From: Fimbriimonadaceae bacterium
Lineage (GTDB): Bacteria > Armatimonadota > Fimbriimonadia > Fimbriimonadales > Fimbriimonadaceae
NCBI GenBank assembly: GCA_019187105.1
Contig: JABAQM010000001.1
Coordinates: 62,001-126,000, forward strand
Direction of reading: 5' to 3'
DNA length: 64,000 nucleotides
How positions within the stretch are numbered: the stretch's first letter is position 1; every line of letters begins with the position of its first letter. Position numbers and translations under genes: made by a program. Shown here one piece after another: positions 43,876 through 51,842 of this stretch. The notes beneath the pieces are model-generated. The model was not told where the DNA came from. It saw only the letters and a program-made list of their open reading frames with translations, and ran no database searches.

Positions 43876-44533
43876 TCGAGACGTTCATTTTCAACGTCAT
43901 CGGCTTTTGCCCGGACGACATCACCATGTTCTGGTCCACCGTGGCCGATGACATGTGGCCATCGGCGACCAAGACGTAAATTGCGCCCTTGCCCGTAATC
44001 TTCATTCCGCCAGGTCCGCCGGCACCGGCCAGGTTCACACCGATGTGCGCGACTTGCTTTCCACCGACTGATTTGAGCCCAACGAACTTGTAGGTACCGT
44101 TCAGTTTCATGCCGGCCGCCATCGGGCTGTTCATCGGGATGTCCATCTTCCACGACTCACCGACCTTCAGCGCTCGGTTCGGAAAGGTTGCATTGATGCT
44201 CGACATGGCCTGGCCGCCGACGACTTTGCCGTACTGATCCATCTTGATGGTCTGATCAACCTTTTGGCCCATCATTTCCCCCTGGTACCGGATGGTAGCG
44301 ATGCCGTTTTTGAAATCCTTCACGGTTAGCGAAAACGGCATCGACATCGTCCCTGCATTTGCCGGCACATCCTTGCCCGAAGACTTGATCGTCATGTCGT
44401 ACTTGAGAACCTGACCCTTCGCGTACTTAGCCTTGAATCGGTATCCGGCGCCTTCTTTGGTGACTTGTGCCGAGGCGAAGTTTGAGAGCGCTAAGCCGCC
44501 TACGACCAGCGACGAGACGATAAATGTCTTCAT
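43862..44533 (-). CDS. exported beta-rich protein of unknown function
   Basis: A 223-residue protein from ATG 44533 with a signal peptide (KTFIVSSLVVGGLALSNFASAQ). The mature part is beta-rich, with repeated amphipathic strands (MTIKSSGKDVPANAGTMSMP, IRYQGEMMGQKVDQTIKMDQ) and high Lys, Met and Gly. This resembles periplasmic or surface proteins with a lipocalin-like or DUF6263-like layout, but I cannot name it. It is 21 nt downstream of the alanine dehydrogenase gene on the same strand. Confidence 0.55.
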   Translation of the reverse strand: MKTFIVSSLVVGGLALSNFASAQVTKEGAGYRFKAKYAKGQVLKYDMTIKSSGKDVPANAGTMSMPFSLTVKDFKNGIATIRYQGEMMGQKVDQTIKMDQYGKVVGGQAMSSINATFPNRALKVGESWKMDIPMNSPMAAGMKLNGTYKFVGLKSVGGKQVAHIGVNLAGAGGPGGMKITGKGAIYVLVADGHMSSATVDQNMVMSSGQKPMTLKMNVSIKRK

Positions 44534-44554
44534 GGTTATGTTTATCAACGTAGG

Positions 44555-45682
44555 TTAAGCGAAGGCTGATTCAAGTTTTAGGAAGTGATCGACAGGAAGG
44601 TACTCGTAGCCGAACTGGACGGCAATCGACTCAAGCGTCACCTTACCGTCGGCAACATTCAGTCCTTTACGCAGACCCGGGTCCAACCGCAGGGCATCGG
44701 TCCCGTGGTCGGCCAGTTTTGCCACATAAGGCAATGTCGCATTGGTCAGAGCGTAGGTGCTGGTATGGGCAACCGCGCCCGGCATGTTGGCCACCGCGTA
44801 GTGCACGACGTCGTCGACGACGTAGATAGGATCGCGGTGCGTGGTCGGGCGCGTGGTTTCGAAACACCCGCCCTGGTCCACACAGACATCCACGATCACT
44901 GAACGGGGCTTCATCAGCTTGAGCATTTCACGCGTGACCAATACGGGCGCCCGCGCACCGGTAAGATACACCGCGCCGACCAGCAGATCGCACTCGGCAA
45001 GCACCTTCCTGATAGTCTGCGGGTTGCTGTGCAGCGTGATGACGTTCTTCGGGAAAATGTCGTCCAGGTAGCGAAGCCGATCCAAGTTAACGTCCAGAAC
45101 GTAAACGGTTGCTCCAAAGCCGGCCGCAACCTTGACTGCGTTCAAACCCACGATGCCGCCGCCAATCACAGCGACGACCGCCGGCTCGACACCGGGCACG
45201 CCCGATAGCATTACGCCCCGCCCGCCCATGGGCCGTTCCAAGTACTTTGCTCCCTGCTGAATGCTGAGCCGGCCGGCCACTTCGCTCATCGGCGTGAGGA
45301 GCGGATGGTTTCGGTCGTCGGTGCCGACTGTCTCGTAGGCCACGCAGTAGGCGCCCGACTTGACCATGGCGTGCATCAATCCCTCATCGGCGGCAAAGTG
45401 GAAATAAGTGAAAATCAGCTGTCCGGAGCGAATGTGCGGATATTCCTGCGGCTGCGGCTCCTTGACCTTGACGATCAAGTCCGCCTGACGCCAGACATCG
45501 GCGACAGTGGCAATCTCAGCTCCGGCGGCGCGGTAATCGTCATCGCTGCAACTGATGCCGCCGCCCGCAGACTCTTCGACGATCACGCGGTGTCCATGCT
45601 GCGTGAGCAGCATGACACCGGCCGGCGTCATCGCAATGCGATGCTCATCCGTTTTGACTTCCTTCGGTACCCCAACAATCAT
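44555..45682 (-). CDS. ald: alanine dehydrogenase
   Basis: Interconverts L-alanine and pyruvate with NAD+; 375 residues. The N-terminus MIVGVPKEVKTDEHRIAMTP is typical. Substrate lysine and histidine occur in DLIVKVKEPQPQEY and LIFTYFHFAAD, and the NAD site is VAVIGGGIVGLNAVKVA. AAGGAGAT lies upstream of the ATG. It is one of the common enzymes of amino-acid catabolism and ammonia assimilation; no regulator gene adjoins it. Confidence 0.95.
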   Translation of the reverse strand: MIVGVPKEVKTDEHRIAMTPAGVMLLTQHGHRVIVEESAGGGISCSDDDYRAAGAEIATVADVWRQADLIVKVKEPQPQEYPHIRSGQLIFTYFHFAADEGLMHAMVKSGAYCVAYETVGTDDRNHPLLTPMSEVAGRLSIQQGAKYLERPMGGRGVMLSGVPGVEPAVVAVIGGGIVGLNAVKVAAGFGATVYVLDVNLDRLRYLDDIFPKNVITLHSNPQTIRKVLAECDLLVGAVYLTGARAPVLVTREMLKLMKPRSVIVDVCVDQGGCFETTRPTTHRDPIYVVDDVVHYAVANMPGAVAHTSTYALTNATLPYVAKLADHGTDALRLDPGLRKGLNVADGKVTLESIAVQFGYEYLPVDHFLKLESAFA

Positions 45683-45704
45683 GCGAAAACGATCTCCTTT
45701 GACC

Positions 45705-46535
45705 CTACTGCTTGGCTAATACTTCGATATCGAACAACAAAACCTGGTTGCCCGGGATGTCGCCCTTGCCGCCAGGACCATACGCGGTTGCCGGCGGGAG
45801 CCTCAACGAACACTTCGATCCCACTTTCAAACCCTCAATGCCGTATTCCCAGCCGGAAATGACTTGCCCGCTGCCCAGTTGGAACGTCAGCGGCTCCTTT
45901 CCGGCTGAGGAATCGAATTGAAAACCGTTCACCAGCTTCCCTGTGTAATGAACCGTAATGGTATCGCCCTTCTTGACCACCGGTCCGTTGCCTTCTTTGA
46001 TGATCTTTTTGTCGTAGACCAGCTCTTCGCCCTTCGGCACGATGTCAAGCAGCTTGATTTCGAAGAACAGGTCCGAATTCGGCGGAATGATGCCCTTGTC
46101 CTGATCTCCATATCCCAGAACAGCGGGAATCTCCAGCTTGCGGATGCCACCAACCTTCATGCCTTGCAAACCCTCGAGCCAGCCCCGGATGACGCCTGGC
46201 TGGCCGAGCTTTACCGCGTACGGTTTGCCATCCTTCCCATAATTCGAGTCAAACTCTGTTCCGTTCTTTAACTTGCCCTGATACAAGACAAGCAGCAGGT
46301 CGCCGTCGGCTGCAGGTTTGCCGGTGCCCTCCTTGACATCGGTGATTTTGACCTTCGCGTCGGTCTTGGGCTCCGTGTTTCCGGAATTCTGGGTGCTCGC
46401 CGTCGTGGATGTCGATGAAGTCGTTCCAGCAGTCGTCGTGGCGGGTTCGGGCTTCCCCGGCTCAGGCTCGTCAGAGGAACAGCCTTGGAGAAGAGCGAGC
46501 GGCCCGAAAATGGCCAAAATCCAGAGCCGATTCAT
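45705..46535 (-). CDS. lipoprotein with two FKBP-type peptidyl-prolyl isomerase domains
   Basis: A 276-residue protein with a lipoprotein signal (MNRLWILAIFGPLALLQGCSSD) and a Thr/Ser-rich linker (about 30-60). Two FKBP domains follow: about 65-165 (DGDLLLVLYQGKLKNGTEFDSNYG) and about 175-276 (KKGDTITVHYTGKLVNGFQFDSS and GTAYGPGGKGDIPGNQVLLFDIEV). They speed proline isomerisation in periplasmic or surface proteins. The start is ATG 46535, 7 nt after a TACATT hexamer. It is divergent from smpB. Confidence 0.88.
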   Translation of the reverse strand: MNRLWILAIFGPLALLQGCSSDEPEPGKPEPATTTAGTTSSTSTTASTQNSGNTEPKTDAKVKITDVKEGTGKPAADGDLLLVLYQGKLKNGTEFDSNYGKDGKPYAVKLGQPGVIRGWLEGLQGMKVGGIRKLEIPAVLGYGDQDKGIIPPNSDLFFEIKLLDIVPKGEELVYDKKIIKEGNGPVVKKGDTITVHYTGKLVNGFQFDSSAGKEPLTFQLGSGQVISGWEYGIEGLKVGSKCSLRLPPATAYGPGGKGDIPGNQVLLFDIEVLAKQ

Positions 46536-46542
46536 TCTCTCT

Positions 46543-46548
46543 AATGTA
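46543..46548 (-). promoter_or_regulatory. TANNNT -10-like hexamer before the FKBP lipoprotein gene
   Basis: On the minus strand TACATT ends 7 nt before the ATG at 46535, a leaderless-type spacing. Confidence 0.4.
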
Positions 46549-46598
46549 CCTTCGCAGGTTCGAATTCGCGAGGTTGGTACACTCGCCTTCCCACCACG

Positions 46599-47078
46599 AT
46601 GGCCAAAGCGAAAAAGCTCGACAGGCAAGAAGGGCCGGCTACCATTCAGAACCGGCGCGCTCGCTTCGACTACATCATCGAAGAATCCTTCGAGGCCGGT
46701 ATCGTGCTCGTGGGGTCAGAGGTCAAGAGTCTTTACCGGGGCCGGGCGAATCTCACCGACGCCTACTGCCAAATCAATAACGGCGAGCTGTTCGTGTTTG
46801 AACTCGATATCGAGCCCTACGACCACGCTTCAATCTTCCTGCAACCCCGCAGGCGCGAGCGAAAGCTTCTTATGCATCGCCACGAGATCGAGCTGATCGA
46901 ACGGAAATCCCGCGAAAAGGGTTACACCCTCATTCCGTTGAAGGCCTACTTCAAGAACGGGCGCGTGAAGCTGGAGATCGGCCTGGCTCGCGGCAAAAAG
47001 CAGTTCGATAAACGCGAGCAAATCAAAGAAAAGGATACGCGTAGAGAGAAGGAGCAAGCTCGAAACTTAAAGATTTAG
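46599..47078 (+). CDS. smpB: tmRNA-binding protein SmpB
   Basis: Delivers tmRNA to stalled ribosomes in trans-translation; 159 residues, the usual size. Family motifs are [29 protein letters not shown]-like [30 protein letters not shown] and [40 protein letters not shown], with the basic C-terminal tail that enters the decoding centre. TACACT ends 15 nt upstream of the ATG. No tmRNA gene is in the short gap that follows. Confidence 0.96.
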   Translation: [159 protein letters not shown]

Positions 47079-47106
47079 GCGAAATCTGCCGACAAATTGG
47101 ATTGCG

Positions 47107-47709
47107 ATGGAGCCGATCGTCTGCACGAATTCGCCGCTCTCCCCAGGGGACGGCCTGACCGTCATCTGGTTCGAGGATGGCATCCCGCACACGAGACCGG
47201 CAAGCCTCGTCTCGAACACGCACACCCAAATTGCCTTCCAGGACGAACCGGCGATCGCCAAAGGTACATGGTTGATCTTGGTTGCGCAGATCGACGGGCA
47301 GATATTCCGCACAGAAGGGCATTGCGGCCCCCTCGTGAGGCAATCCGGACTCTGGACCATTTCGATGGGACAATGCAATTGGACGCAGGCAGACAGAAGG
47401 CAATCACACCGAATACCCATCGAGTTGCCGGTTTCGGCCTCGATCCTCGATCAAACCGTCGACTTCCAGGATTTCGTCGGCCACACCGTCGATCTCAGTG
47501 ATTCCGGTGCAATGATGGAGCTTCCCATTCAGCCGCCGGTGAATTCCCTCATTCGATGGGAGCTGCAAATTCCGCGCGGACGCCGAGCGTCAGGGCTCGG
47601 CATGGTAACCCGGCATGGCGAAGGGTCCCGAGTGGGACTTCAATTCGTCGAGTACATGGGCAACTCAAGATCGTTGATCGCTGACCTGCTGTACGACCGC
47701 GCCGCTTAG
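47107..47709 (+). CDS. PilZ-domain protein
   Basis: A 200-residue cytoplasmic protein. The N-terminal half (PGDGLTVIWFEDG to about 95) resembles the YcgR-like domain that often precedes PilZ. The C-terminal PilZ domain begins RRQSHRIPIELPV, giving the RxxxR motif, and contains GHTVDLSDSGAMMEL (the DxSxxG motif), the two parts that bind cyclic di-GMP. It could control pilus or surface motility, given the pilT genes in the window, but is not linked to them. It is 28 nt downstream of smpB. Confidence 0.85.
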   Translation: MEPIVCTNSPLSPGDGLTVIWFEDGIPHTRPASLVSNTHTQIAFQDEPAIAKGTWLILVAQIDGQIFRTEGHCGPLVRQSGLWTISMGQCNWTQADRRQSHRIPIELPVSASILDQTVDFQDFVGHTVDLSDSGAMMELPIQPPVNSLIRWELQIPRGRRASGLGMVTRHGEGSRVGLQFVEYMGNSRSLIADLLYDRAA

Positions 47710-48539
47710 TGGGACCAGGTTCCCGTAAAGACCGTGCGCGCGGGTCCCGTCATGAAGACGCGCCCGTCTTCCTTATAGCTGACGTGAAGGTAACCGCCGG
47801 GAAGCCGCACTTCCGCGTCACGCTCGGCTAGGCCGTTCAAAAAGGCGGCAACGCCACAGGCACATGCACCCGTGCCGCACGCCAAGGTTGGGCCGGCCCC
47901 GCGCTCCCAGGTTCGCTGAATAAGATGCTCACGATCCTTGACCTGAACGAAATGAACGTTGGTGCGGCTACGGAATAAAGGTTGGACCTCCAAGGCAGGA
48001 CCCCAGGTTTCGAGCGGGACCTGCGCCACATCCTCCACAAAGATGACGAGGTGAGGGTTCCCCATCGACACTGCCGTTCCCCGAAACACTTGATTGGCTG
48101 CAGATACCGCTTGATCGATAAACGTCTCGCCGTTGAAGCCTTCGATCCCGATGTCAAGTGGGTTGAGTCGCGCATAGCCCATGTCCACTCGGACTTCGCC
48201 GTTGGACAGCAGTTCCAGTTGCAGACGTCCTGCGCCGGTCTCGATCGGGATTGTCGATTCTCTGGAAAGTCCCTCGTTCGCGATGTACCTGGCCACGCAA
48301 CGGATGCCGTTTCCGCACATCTCACTCTCCGAGCCATCTGGATTCCACATTCGCATCTGGAACAGCTCAGGACAGGGTTTCTCAATCAGAATCAAGCCGT
48401 CGGAGCCGACCCCGAACCGCCGATCACAAATGAGCTGAGCGATTTCCTGCCAAGACGCTCCGTCATAGTGAGCCCGAACGCCGTCGACAACGACAAAGTC
48501 ATTGCCGATACCGTGCATCTTGGCAAAGGGAATCGTCAT
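47706..48539 (-). CDS. dapF: diaminopimelate epimerase
   Basis: Converts LL- to meso-diaminopimelate for lysine and peptidoglycan; 277 residues. The two catalytic cysteines are Cys75 in [13 protein letters not shown] and that in [18 protein letters not shown]. The N-terminus [16 protein letters not shown] is typical. The ATG overlaps the hfq stop by four bases, and the stop overlaps that of the PilZ gene. It implies DAP-type cell wall. Confidence 0.95.
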   Translation of the reverse strand: MTIPFAKMHGIGNDFVVVDGVRAHYDGASWQEIAQLICDRRFGVGSDGLILIEKPCPELFQMRMWNPDGSESEMCGNGIRCVARYIANEGLSRESTIPIETGAGRLQLELLSNGEVRVDMGYARLNPLDIGIEGFNGETFIDQAVSAANQVFRGTAVSMGNPHLVIFVEDVAQVPLETWGPALEVQPLFRSRTNVHFVQVKDREHLIQRTWERGAGPTLACGTGACACGVAAFLNGLAERDAEVRLPGGYLHVSYKEDGRVFMTGPARTVFTGTWSH

Positions 48540-48820
48540 TCGTCGTTTTCGTGGGAATCGTGCTGGCCGTGATGAAGAAAGTCTCCCTCCTGATGTGGTC
48601 GATTACTTCCTATCGGTCGGGACGGAACCACGCTGGTGATGGCGTGCTTGTAAACCAGTTGCGTTGGCTTGCCAGGTGAATCGAGCAGAACCGTGAACGC
48701 ATCGAAACCTCGAACCTGCCCCCTAAGCTGCACCCCTCCCATGAGATAAATCGTGACCCCCACCCCTTCTTTACGGGCCTGATTCAGGAACATGTCCTGA
48801 AGATTAATAGCTTTTGCCAT
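48536..48820 (-). CDS. hfq: RNA chaperone Hfq
   Basis: The hexameric Sm-like protein that pairs small RNAs with mRNAs; 94 residues. The Sm1 part is [40 protein letters not shown] and Sm2 is [16 protein letters not shown] (KHA in place of the common YKHAIST). A His/Asp-rich tail follows ([12 protein letters not shown]). GGGAGG lies about 14 nt upstream of the ATG, which is rather far. It follows miaA by 26 nt, the order known from E. coli. Confidence 0.95.
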   Translation of the reverse strand: MAKAINLQDMFLNQARKEGVGVTIYLMGGVQLRGQVRGFDAFTVLLDSPGKPTQLVYKHAITSVVPSRPIGSNRPHQEGDFLHHGQHDSHENDE

Positions 48821-48846
48821 CGAAATTTTCGTTTCCTCCCATTGCC

Positions 48847-49734
48847 CTACTCCGCCAACCTCGCCATTGCGAGATCAAGCGACGCCTGCAAACCCTCCAT
48901 CATCTCGATCGGGATCAAATTGGGCTCGGTTCGCATCCACGTTCGCTGACGCTTTGCGTACCGCCGAGTATCCATAAGGATCCGCTCTCGCACCTCTGTC
49001 CTCGATAACTCGTTGTTAAGAAATCGAAGGATGTAGGAATACCCTATTGCGCGCATTGCCGGTGCACTCTTGCCGATTCCTTTGGCGCGTAATGCGATTA
49101 CTTCGTCAATCCAGCCCATATTCAGCATGTGGTCCAGTCGCTCGGCAAGCCTGGTATCCAGGACCTCCTGAGGAATAGAGAGGCCGAACTTGACGCGCGG
49201 TACGTCAGGAAGTTTGAACCGGATTCGGTCCTTGACAACCAGTCGCTCCAAGGCCCTTCGAACCCTGACTGGGTTGCGGCGATCGACCTTGTCGGCAGCT
49301 GTCGGATCAAGTCGGTGTAGCTCGTCGACAAGCGCCTGCAGTCCCTGTTCAGACTCAAGCTGCATGAGTTGAGCTCGAAGCTCATCGCTCGGCGCTTCGG
49401 CAAGGTCGCTCCACTGCTCGAACAATGCCCGAACGTAGAGCCCAGTGCCTCCCACCACAATAACATTGCGACCCTCGGCAACGTGTTTGGAGATTGCTGC
49501 GGCAGCGAGCCGCACATATTCCCCTACCCCGAACGACTGCCACGGCTCGAGGATATCGAGCAGCTCATATCGGGCTCGATCGGCGGGTTTGCTCGTTCCA
49601 ATGTCAAGCCCGCAATAGACTTGAAAGGCGTCGGCGTTTACGAGCACGGCCCCTGTTCGGTCGGCAAGGGCCTCGGCGAATTCCGTCTTTCCGCTCCCGG
49701 TTGGGCCTAAAACGGCAACCAATCGCGGGCTCAT
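48847..49734 (-). CDS. miaA: tRNA dimethylallyltransferase
   Basis: Adds a dimethylallyl group to A37 of tRNAs that read UNN codons; 295 residues. Walker A is GPTGSGKT (10-17), followed by [19 protein letters not shown] (usual DSxQVYRGLDIGTAKP), [10 protein letters not shown] and the tRNA-binding [10 protein letters not shown]. It lies 9 nt downstream of the OB-fold gene and leads into hfq and dapF. Confidence 0.95.
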   Translation of the reverse strand: MSPRLVAVLGPTGSGKTEFAEALADRTGAVLVNADAFQVYCGLDIGTSKPADRARYELLDILEPWQSFGVGEYVRLAAAAISKHVAEGRNVIVVGGTGLYVRALFEQWSDLAEAPSDELRAQLMQLESEQGLQALVDELHRLDPTAADKVDRRNPVRVRRALERLVVKDRIRFKLPDVPRVKFGLSIPQEVLDTRLAERLDHMLNMGWIDEVIALRAKGIGKSAPAMRAIGYSYILRFLNNELSRTEVRERILMDTRRYAKRQRTWMRTEPNLIPIEMMEGLQASLDLAMARLAE

Positions 49735-49743
49735 CGTGGAGCG

Positions 49744-50124
49744 CTACTTGAGAACTTTGACGCCGATTTGCTTGTCACTGCCAGGACTGGCGTCGATCTC
49801 GTTTTTAACCGTGAAGTCCCGGAGCTTCTTTTCCTTTCGAAACGTGCCCGTGACCTCAACGGTTTGACCGTCTTTGAGCGGCTTGGCGAGCTTGCCGCGA
49901 ACGTAGATGTTGACCGTTCCTTTGCCGTCAGCCAGTTGAAAGAGGTTGTAGGGGTTTCCCTTTTTCGATACCTTCGCCTCGAACTTGGTGACCTTTCCCT
50001 TAGCCGTAACCACCTTTTCGTGGAACTTGTCGGGCGACTTCAACAGCGCCTCGACCTTGACCACATCGGCTGCCATCGAAAACAGTGGCAGCAAAACGAC
50101 AAGCAACCATCCAATCCGTTTCAT
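49744..50124 (-). CDS. exported OB-fold protein
   Basis: A 126-residue protein with a signal peptide (RIGWLLVVLLPLFSMAAD) and a beta-rich core consistent with an OB fold (VVTAKGKVTKFEAKVSKKG, VNIYVRGKLAKPLKDGQTVEVTG, FTVKNEIDASPGSDKQIGV). It is similar in style to tRNA_anti-like proteins that are exported in many bacteria. GGAG lies 7 nt upstream of the ATG, which is 1 nt after the apt stop. It may bind nucleic acid or sugars outside the cell; function unknown. Confidence 0.65.
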   Translation of the reverse strand: MKRIGWLLVVLLPLFSMAADVVKVEALLKSPDKFHEKVVTAKGKVTKFEAKVSKKGNPYNLFQLADGKGTVNIYVRGKLAKPLKDGQTVEVTGTFRKEKKLRDFTVKNEIDASPGSDKQIGVKVLK

Positions 50125-50125
50125 T

Positions 50126-50647
50126 TCAATACTCCAGCAGAGCGTGAAGCTCATACCCGCGCAGGTTCTTGCGGCCTTCCAGGAACAAGAGCTCGACCAA
50201 AAAACCGAACCCGCACACTCGGCCGTGCAAACGCTCGATCAATCGGGCTGTTGCCGCTGCCGTTCCACCCGTGGCGAGCAGGTCATCGACGACGTAGGCA
50301 CGGTGGCCTGGCGATACGGCATCGGTGTGCATCTCGACCGTGTTTGTCCCGTATTCCAAGGCATATTCTTCGGAAATCCGGTCGTAAGGCAGCTTGCCGA
50401 GCTTTCTCGCCATCGAAAAGGGCACGCCCAGTTGCAGAGCAACCGGCACTCCAAAGACAAATCCGCGGCTTTCGATGCCGACCACGATTTCGGCGCCCTT
50501 TTCCTTCGCATCCTCGCACAGCAGGTCGATAACCTGCTGAAGCGCAGCAGGATTTTGTAGAACCGGATGGATGTCCTTAAACAGGATTCCTGGCTTAGGA
50601 AAATCCTTGACATCGCGAATCAGCTTGGCTGCCAAGAGCTCGGCCAT
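50126..50647 (-). CDS. apt: adenine phosphoribosyltransferase
   Basis: Salvages adenine to AMP with PRPP; 173 residues from ATG 50647, matching the family length. TTG 50677 would add 10 residues and overlap the ferredoxin gene. Motifs are IRDVKDFPKPGILFKDIHPVL, GIESRGFVFGVPVALQL and the PRPP loop VVDDLLATGGTAAA. It is 19 nt downstream of the ferredoxin gene and followed by the OB-fold, miaA, hfq and dapF genes. Confidence 0.94.
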   Translation of the reverse strand: MAELLAAKLIRDVKDFPKPGILFKDIHPVLQNPAALQQVIDLLCEDAKEKGAEIVVGIESRGFVFGVPVALQLGVPFSMARKLGKLPYDRISEEYALEYGTNTVEMHTDAVSPGHRAYVVDDLLATGGTAAATARLIERLHGRVCGFGFLVELLFLEGRKNLRGYELHALLEY

Positions 50648-50666
50648 CGTTGCAGAAGGTACCTGG

Positions 50667-50990
50667 TTAGGGCTCAAGTTCGATTCCCGGGTCCCAGCCC
50701 TGTTCGCTCGCCCGCATTAAGACCTTGACGTCCATATCACGATCCACCCGAATCTGACAGCTAAGTCGAAACTGCCCGAGGACGCCATCCTCTTCCAAGC
50801 AATCTCGTTCCTTCTCGGCCATCGGCGGCTCCTCGGTCATAAACTGGACACGGCATGTCGTGCACCGCGCGTTCCCGCCGCAGCGGTGGCTGATATCCAC
50901 TCCGGCTTGCTCAATAACGTAAGCCAGCTTGGAACCTGCTTCCGCCTGAAAGGGTTCGAAGCCTTCAACGCAAATACGATGGCCTGCCAT
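50667..50990 (-). CDS. 2Fe-2S ferredoxin
   Basis: A 107-residue electron carrier with a plant-type cluster: four Cys in HRCGGNARCTTCRVQF and LSCQIRVDRDMDVKV. The layout (C-x5-C-x2-C and a late C) is that of adrenodoxin- or plant-type ferredoxins. It is divergent from sdhB across 70 nt and leads a run into apt. Its partner is not clear. Confidence 0.9.
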   Translation of the reverse strand: MAGHRICVEGFEPFQAEAGSKLAYVIEQAGVDISHRCGGNARCTTCRVQFMTEEPPMAEKERDCLEEDGVLGQFRLSCQIRVDRDMDVKVLMRASEQGWDPGIELEP

Positions 50991-50999
50991 TGGGTTCGG

Positions 51000-51005
51000 A
51001 TGATA
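51000..51005 (-). promoter_or_regulatory. TANNNT -10-like hexamer before the 2Fe-2S ferredoxin gene
   Basis: On the minus strand TATCAT ends 9 nt before the ATG at 50990; no Shine-Dalgarno sequence is visible. Confidence 0.3.
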
Positions 51006-51021
51006 CCGAAACCAGCCGTCG

Positions 51022-51049
51022 TTGCGACGGCAGCCGGGTCTGGTAGCAT
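51022..51049 (+). promoter_or_regulatory. candidate sdhB promoter
   Basis: TTGCGA (51022-51027) and TAGCAT (51044-51049) are spaced 16 nt, and the second ends 11 nt before the sdhB ATG. The leader would be only a few nucleotides and has no Shine-Dalgarno site. Confidence 0.35.
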
Positions 51050-51060
51050 CGAGCTACGGC

Positions 51061-51831
51061 ATGGCCAAGGTTATTCGAATCAACGTCCTTCGCCAAGACA
51101 ATCAGTCCTCAAACCCCTATTGGGAGTCTTACGAGCTACCGTACCGCGAGCGATTTAACGTGATCTCCGCATTGATGGAGATTCGGAAGGATCCGGTCAC
51201 CATCGAGGGCAAGACGGTCAGCCCTCCCACATGGGACGCCGCGTGCCTGGAGGAGGTATGCGGCTCGTGCACGATGTACGTCAATGGCGCGATCCGGCAA
51301 GCATGCACCGCGCTCGTCGACGATGTCGGACATCGCGACGGCGATCGGATCGAAATATCGCTGGAACCGATGAAGAAATATCCGGTCGTCAGGGACCTGA
51401 TGGTCGATCGGTCTTCCATGTTCGAGAATCTGATCAAGGTCCGGGGATGGGTGCCGATCGATGGATCCTACGATCTCGGTATGGCCGCACCGCAAGACGA
51501 CCATGTCCGCCAGATCCGCTACGCCCTGTCCCGGTGCATGACATGCGGGTGCTGCATGGAAGCCTGCCCTCAAGTCAATCCACAGAGCGAATTCGTCGGC
51601 CCAGCCGCTGTGGGTCAGGCACTGCTCTTCAACCTGCATCCGGTCGGCAAAACGCTGGAGTCGGAGCGGCTCGACTATATGACTTCGCCGGAGGGTATCA
51701 CCGGGTGCGGCAACGCCCAGAACTGCGTGAAGGTCTGCCCGAAAGGTGTGCCCCTCACACGCGCCATCGCCCAGATCAACCGCGACACCACGATCTACAA
51801 GATCAAGAAGTGGATGGGCCTGGCTGGTTAG
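51061..51831 (+). CDS. sdhB: succinate dehydrogenase / fumarate reductase iron-sulfur subunit
   Basis: The electron-transfer subunit of respiratory complex II; 256 residues. It contains the 2Fe-2S set CLEEVCGSCTMYVNG plus the later QAC, the 4Fe-4S motif CMTCGCCMEACP and the 3Fe-4S set CGNAQNCVKVCPKGVP. It resembles Bacillus-type SdhB. No sdhA or membrane subunit is adjacent on either side, unlike most genomes. The start ATG 51061 fits the MAKVIRINVLRQDN N-terminus. Confidence 0.93.
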   Translation: MAKVIRINVLRQDNQSSNPYWESYELPYRERFNVISALMEIRKDPVTIEGKTVSPPTWDAACLEEVCGSCTMYVNGAIRQACTALVDDVGHRDGDRIEISLEPMKKYPVVRDLMVDRSSMFENLIKVRGWVPIDGSYDLGMAAPQDDHVRQIRYALSRCMTCGCCMEACPQVNPQSEFVGPAAVGQALLFNLHPVGKTLESERLDYMTSPEGITGCGNAQNCVKVCPKGVPLTRAIAQINRDTTIYKIKKWMGLAG

Positions 51832-51842
51832 CAGCCTGATCC

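Noticed and set aside
47079-47106. Possible tmRNA gene next to smpB
   Set aside because: The gap is 28 nt, far too short, and the following sequence is the PilZ gene.
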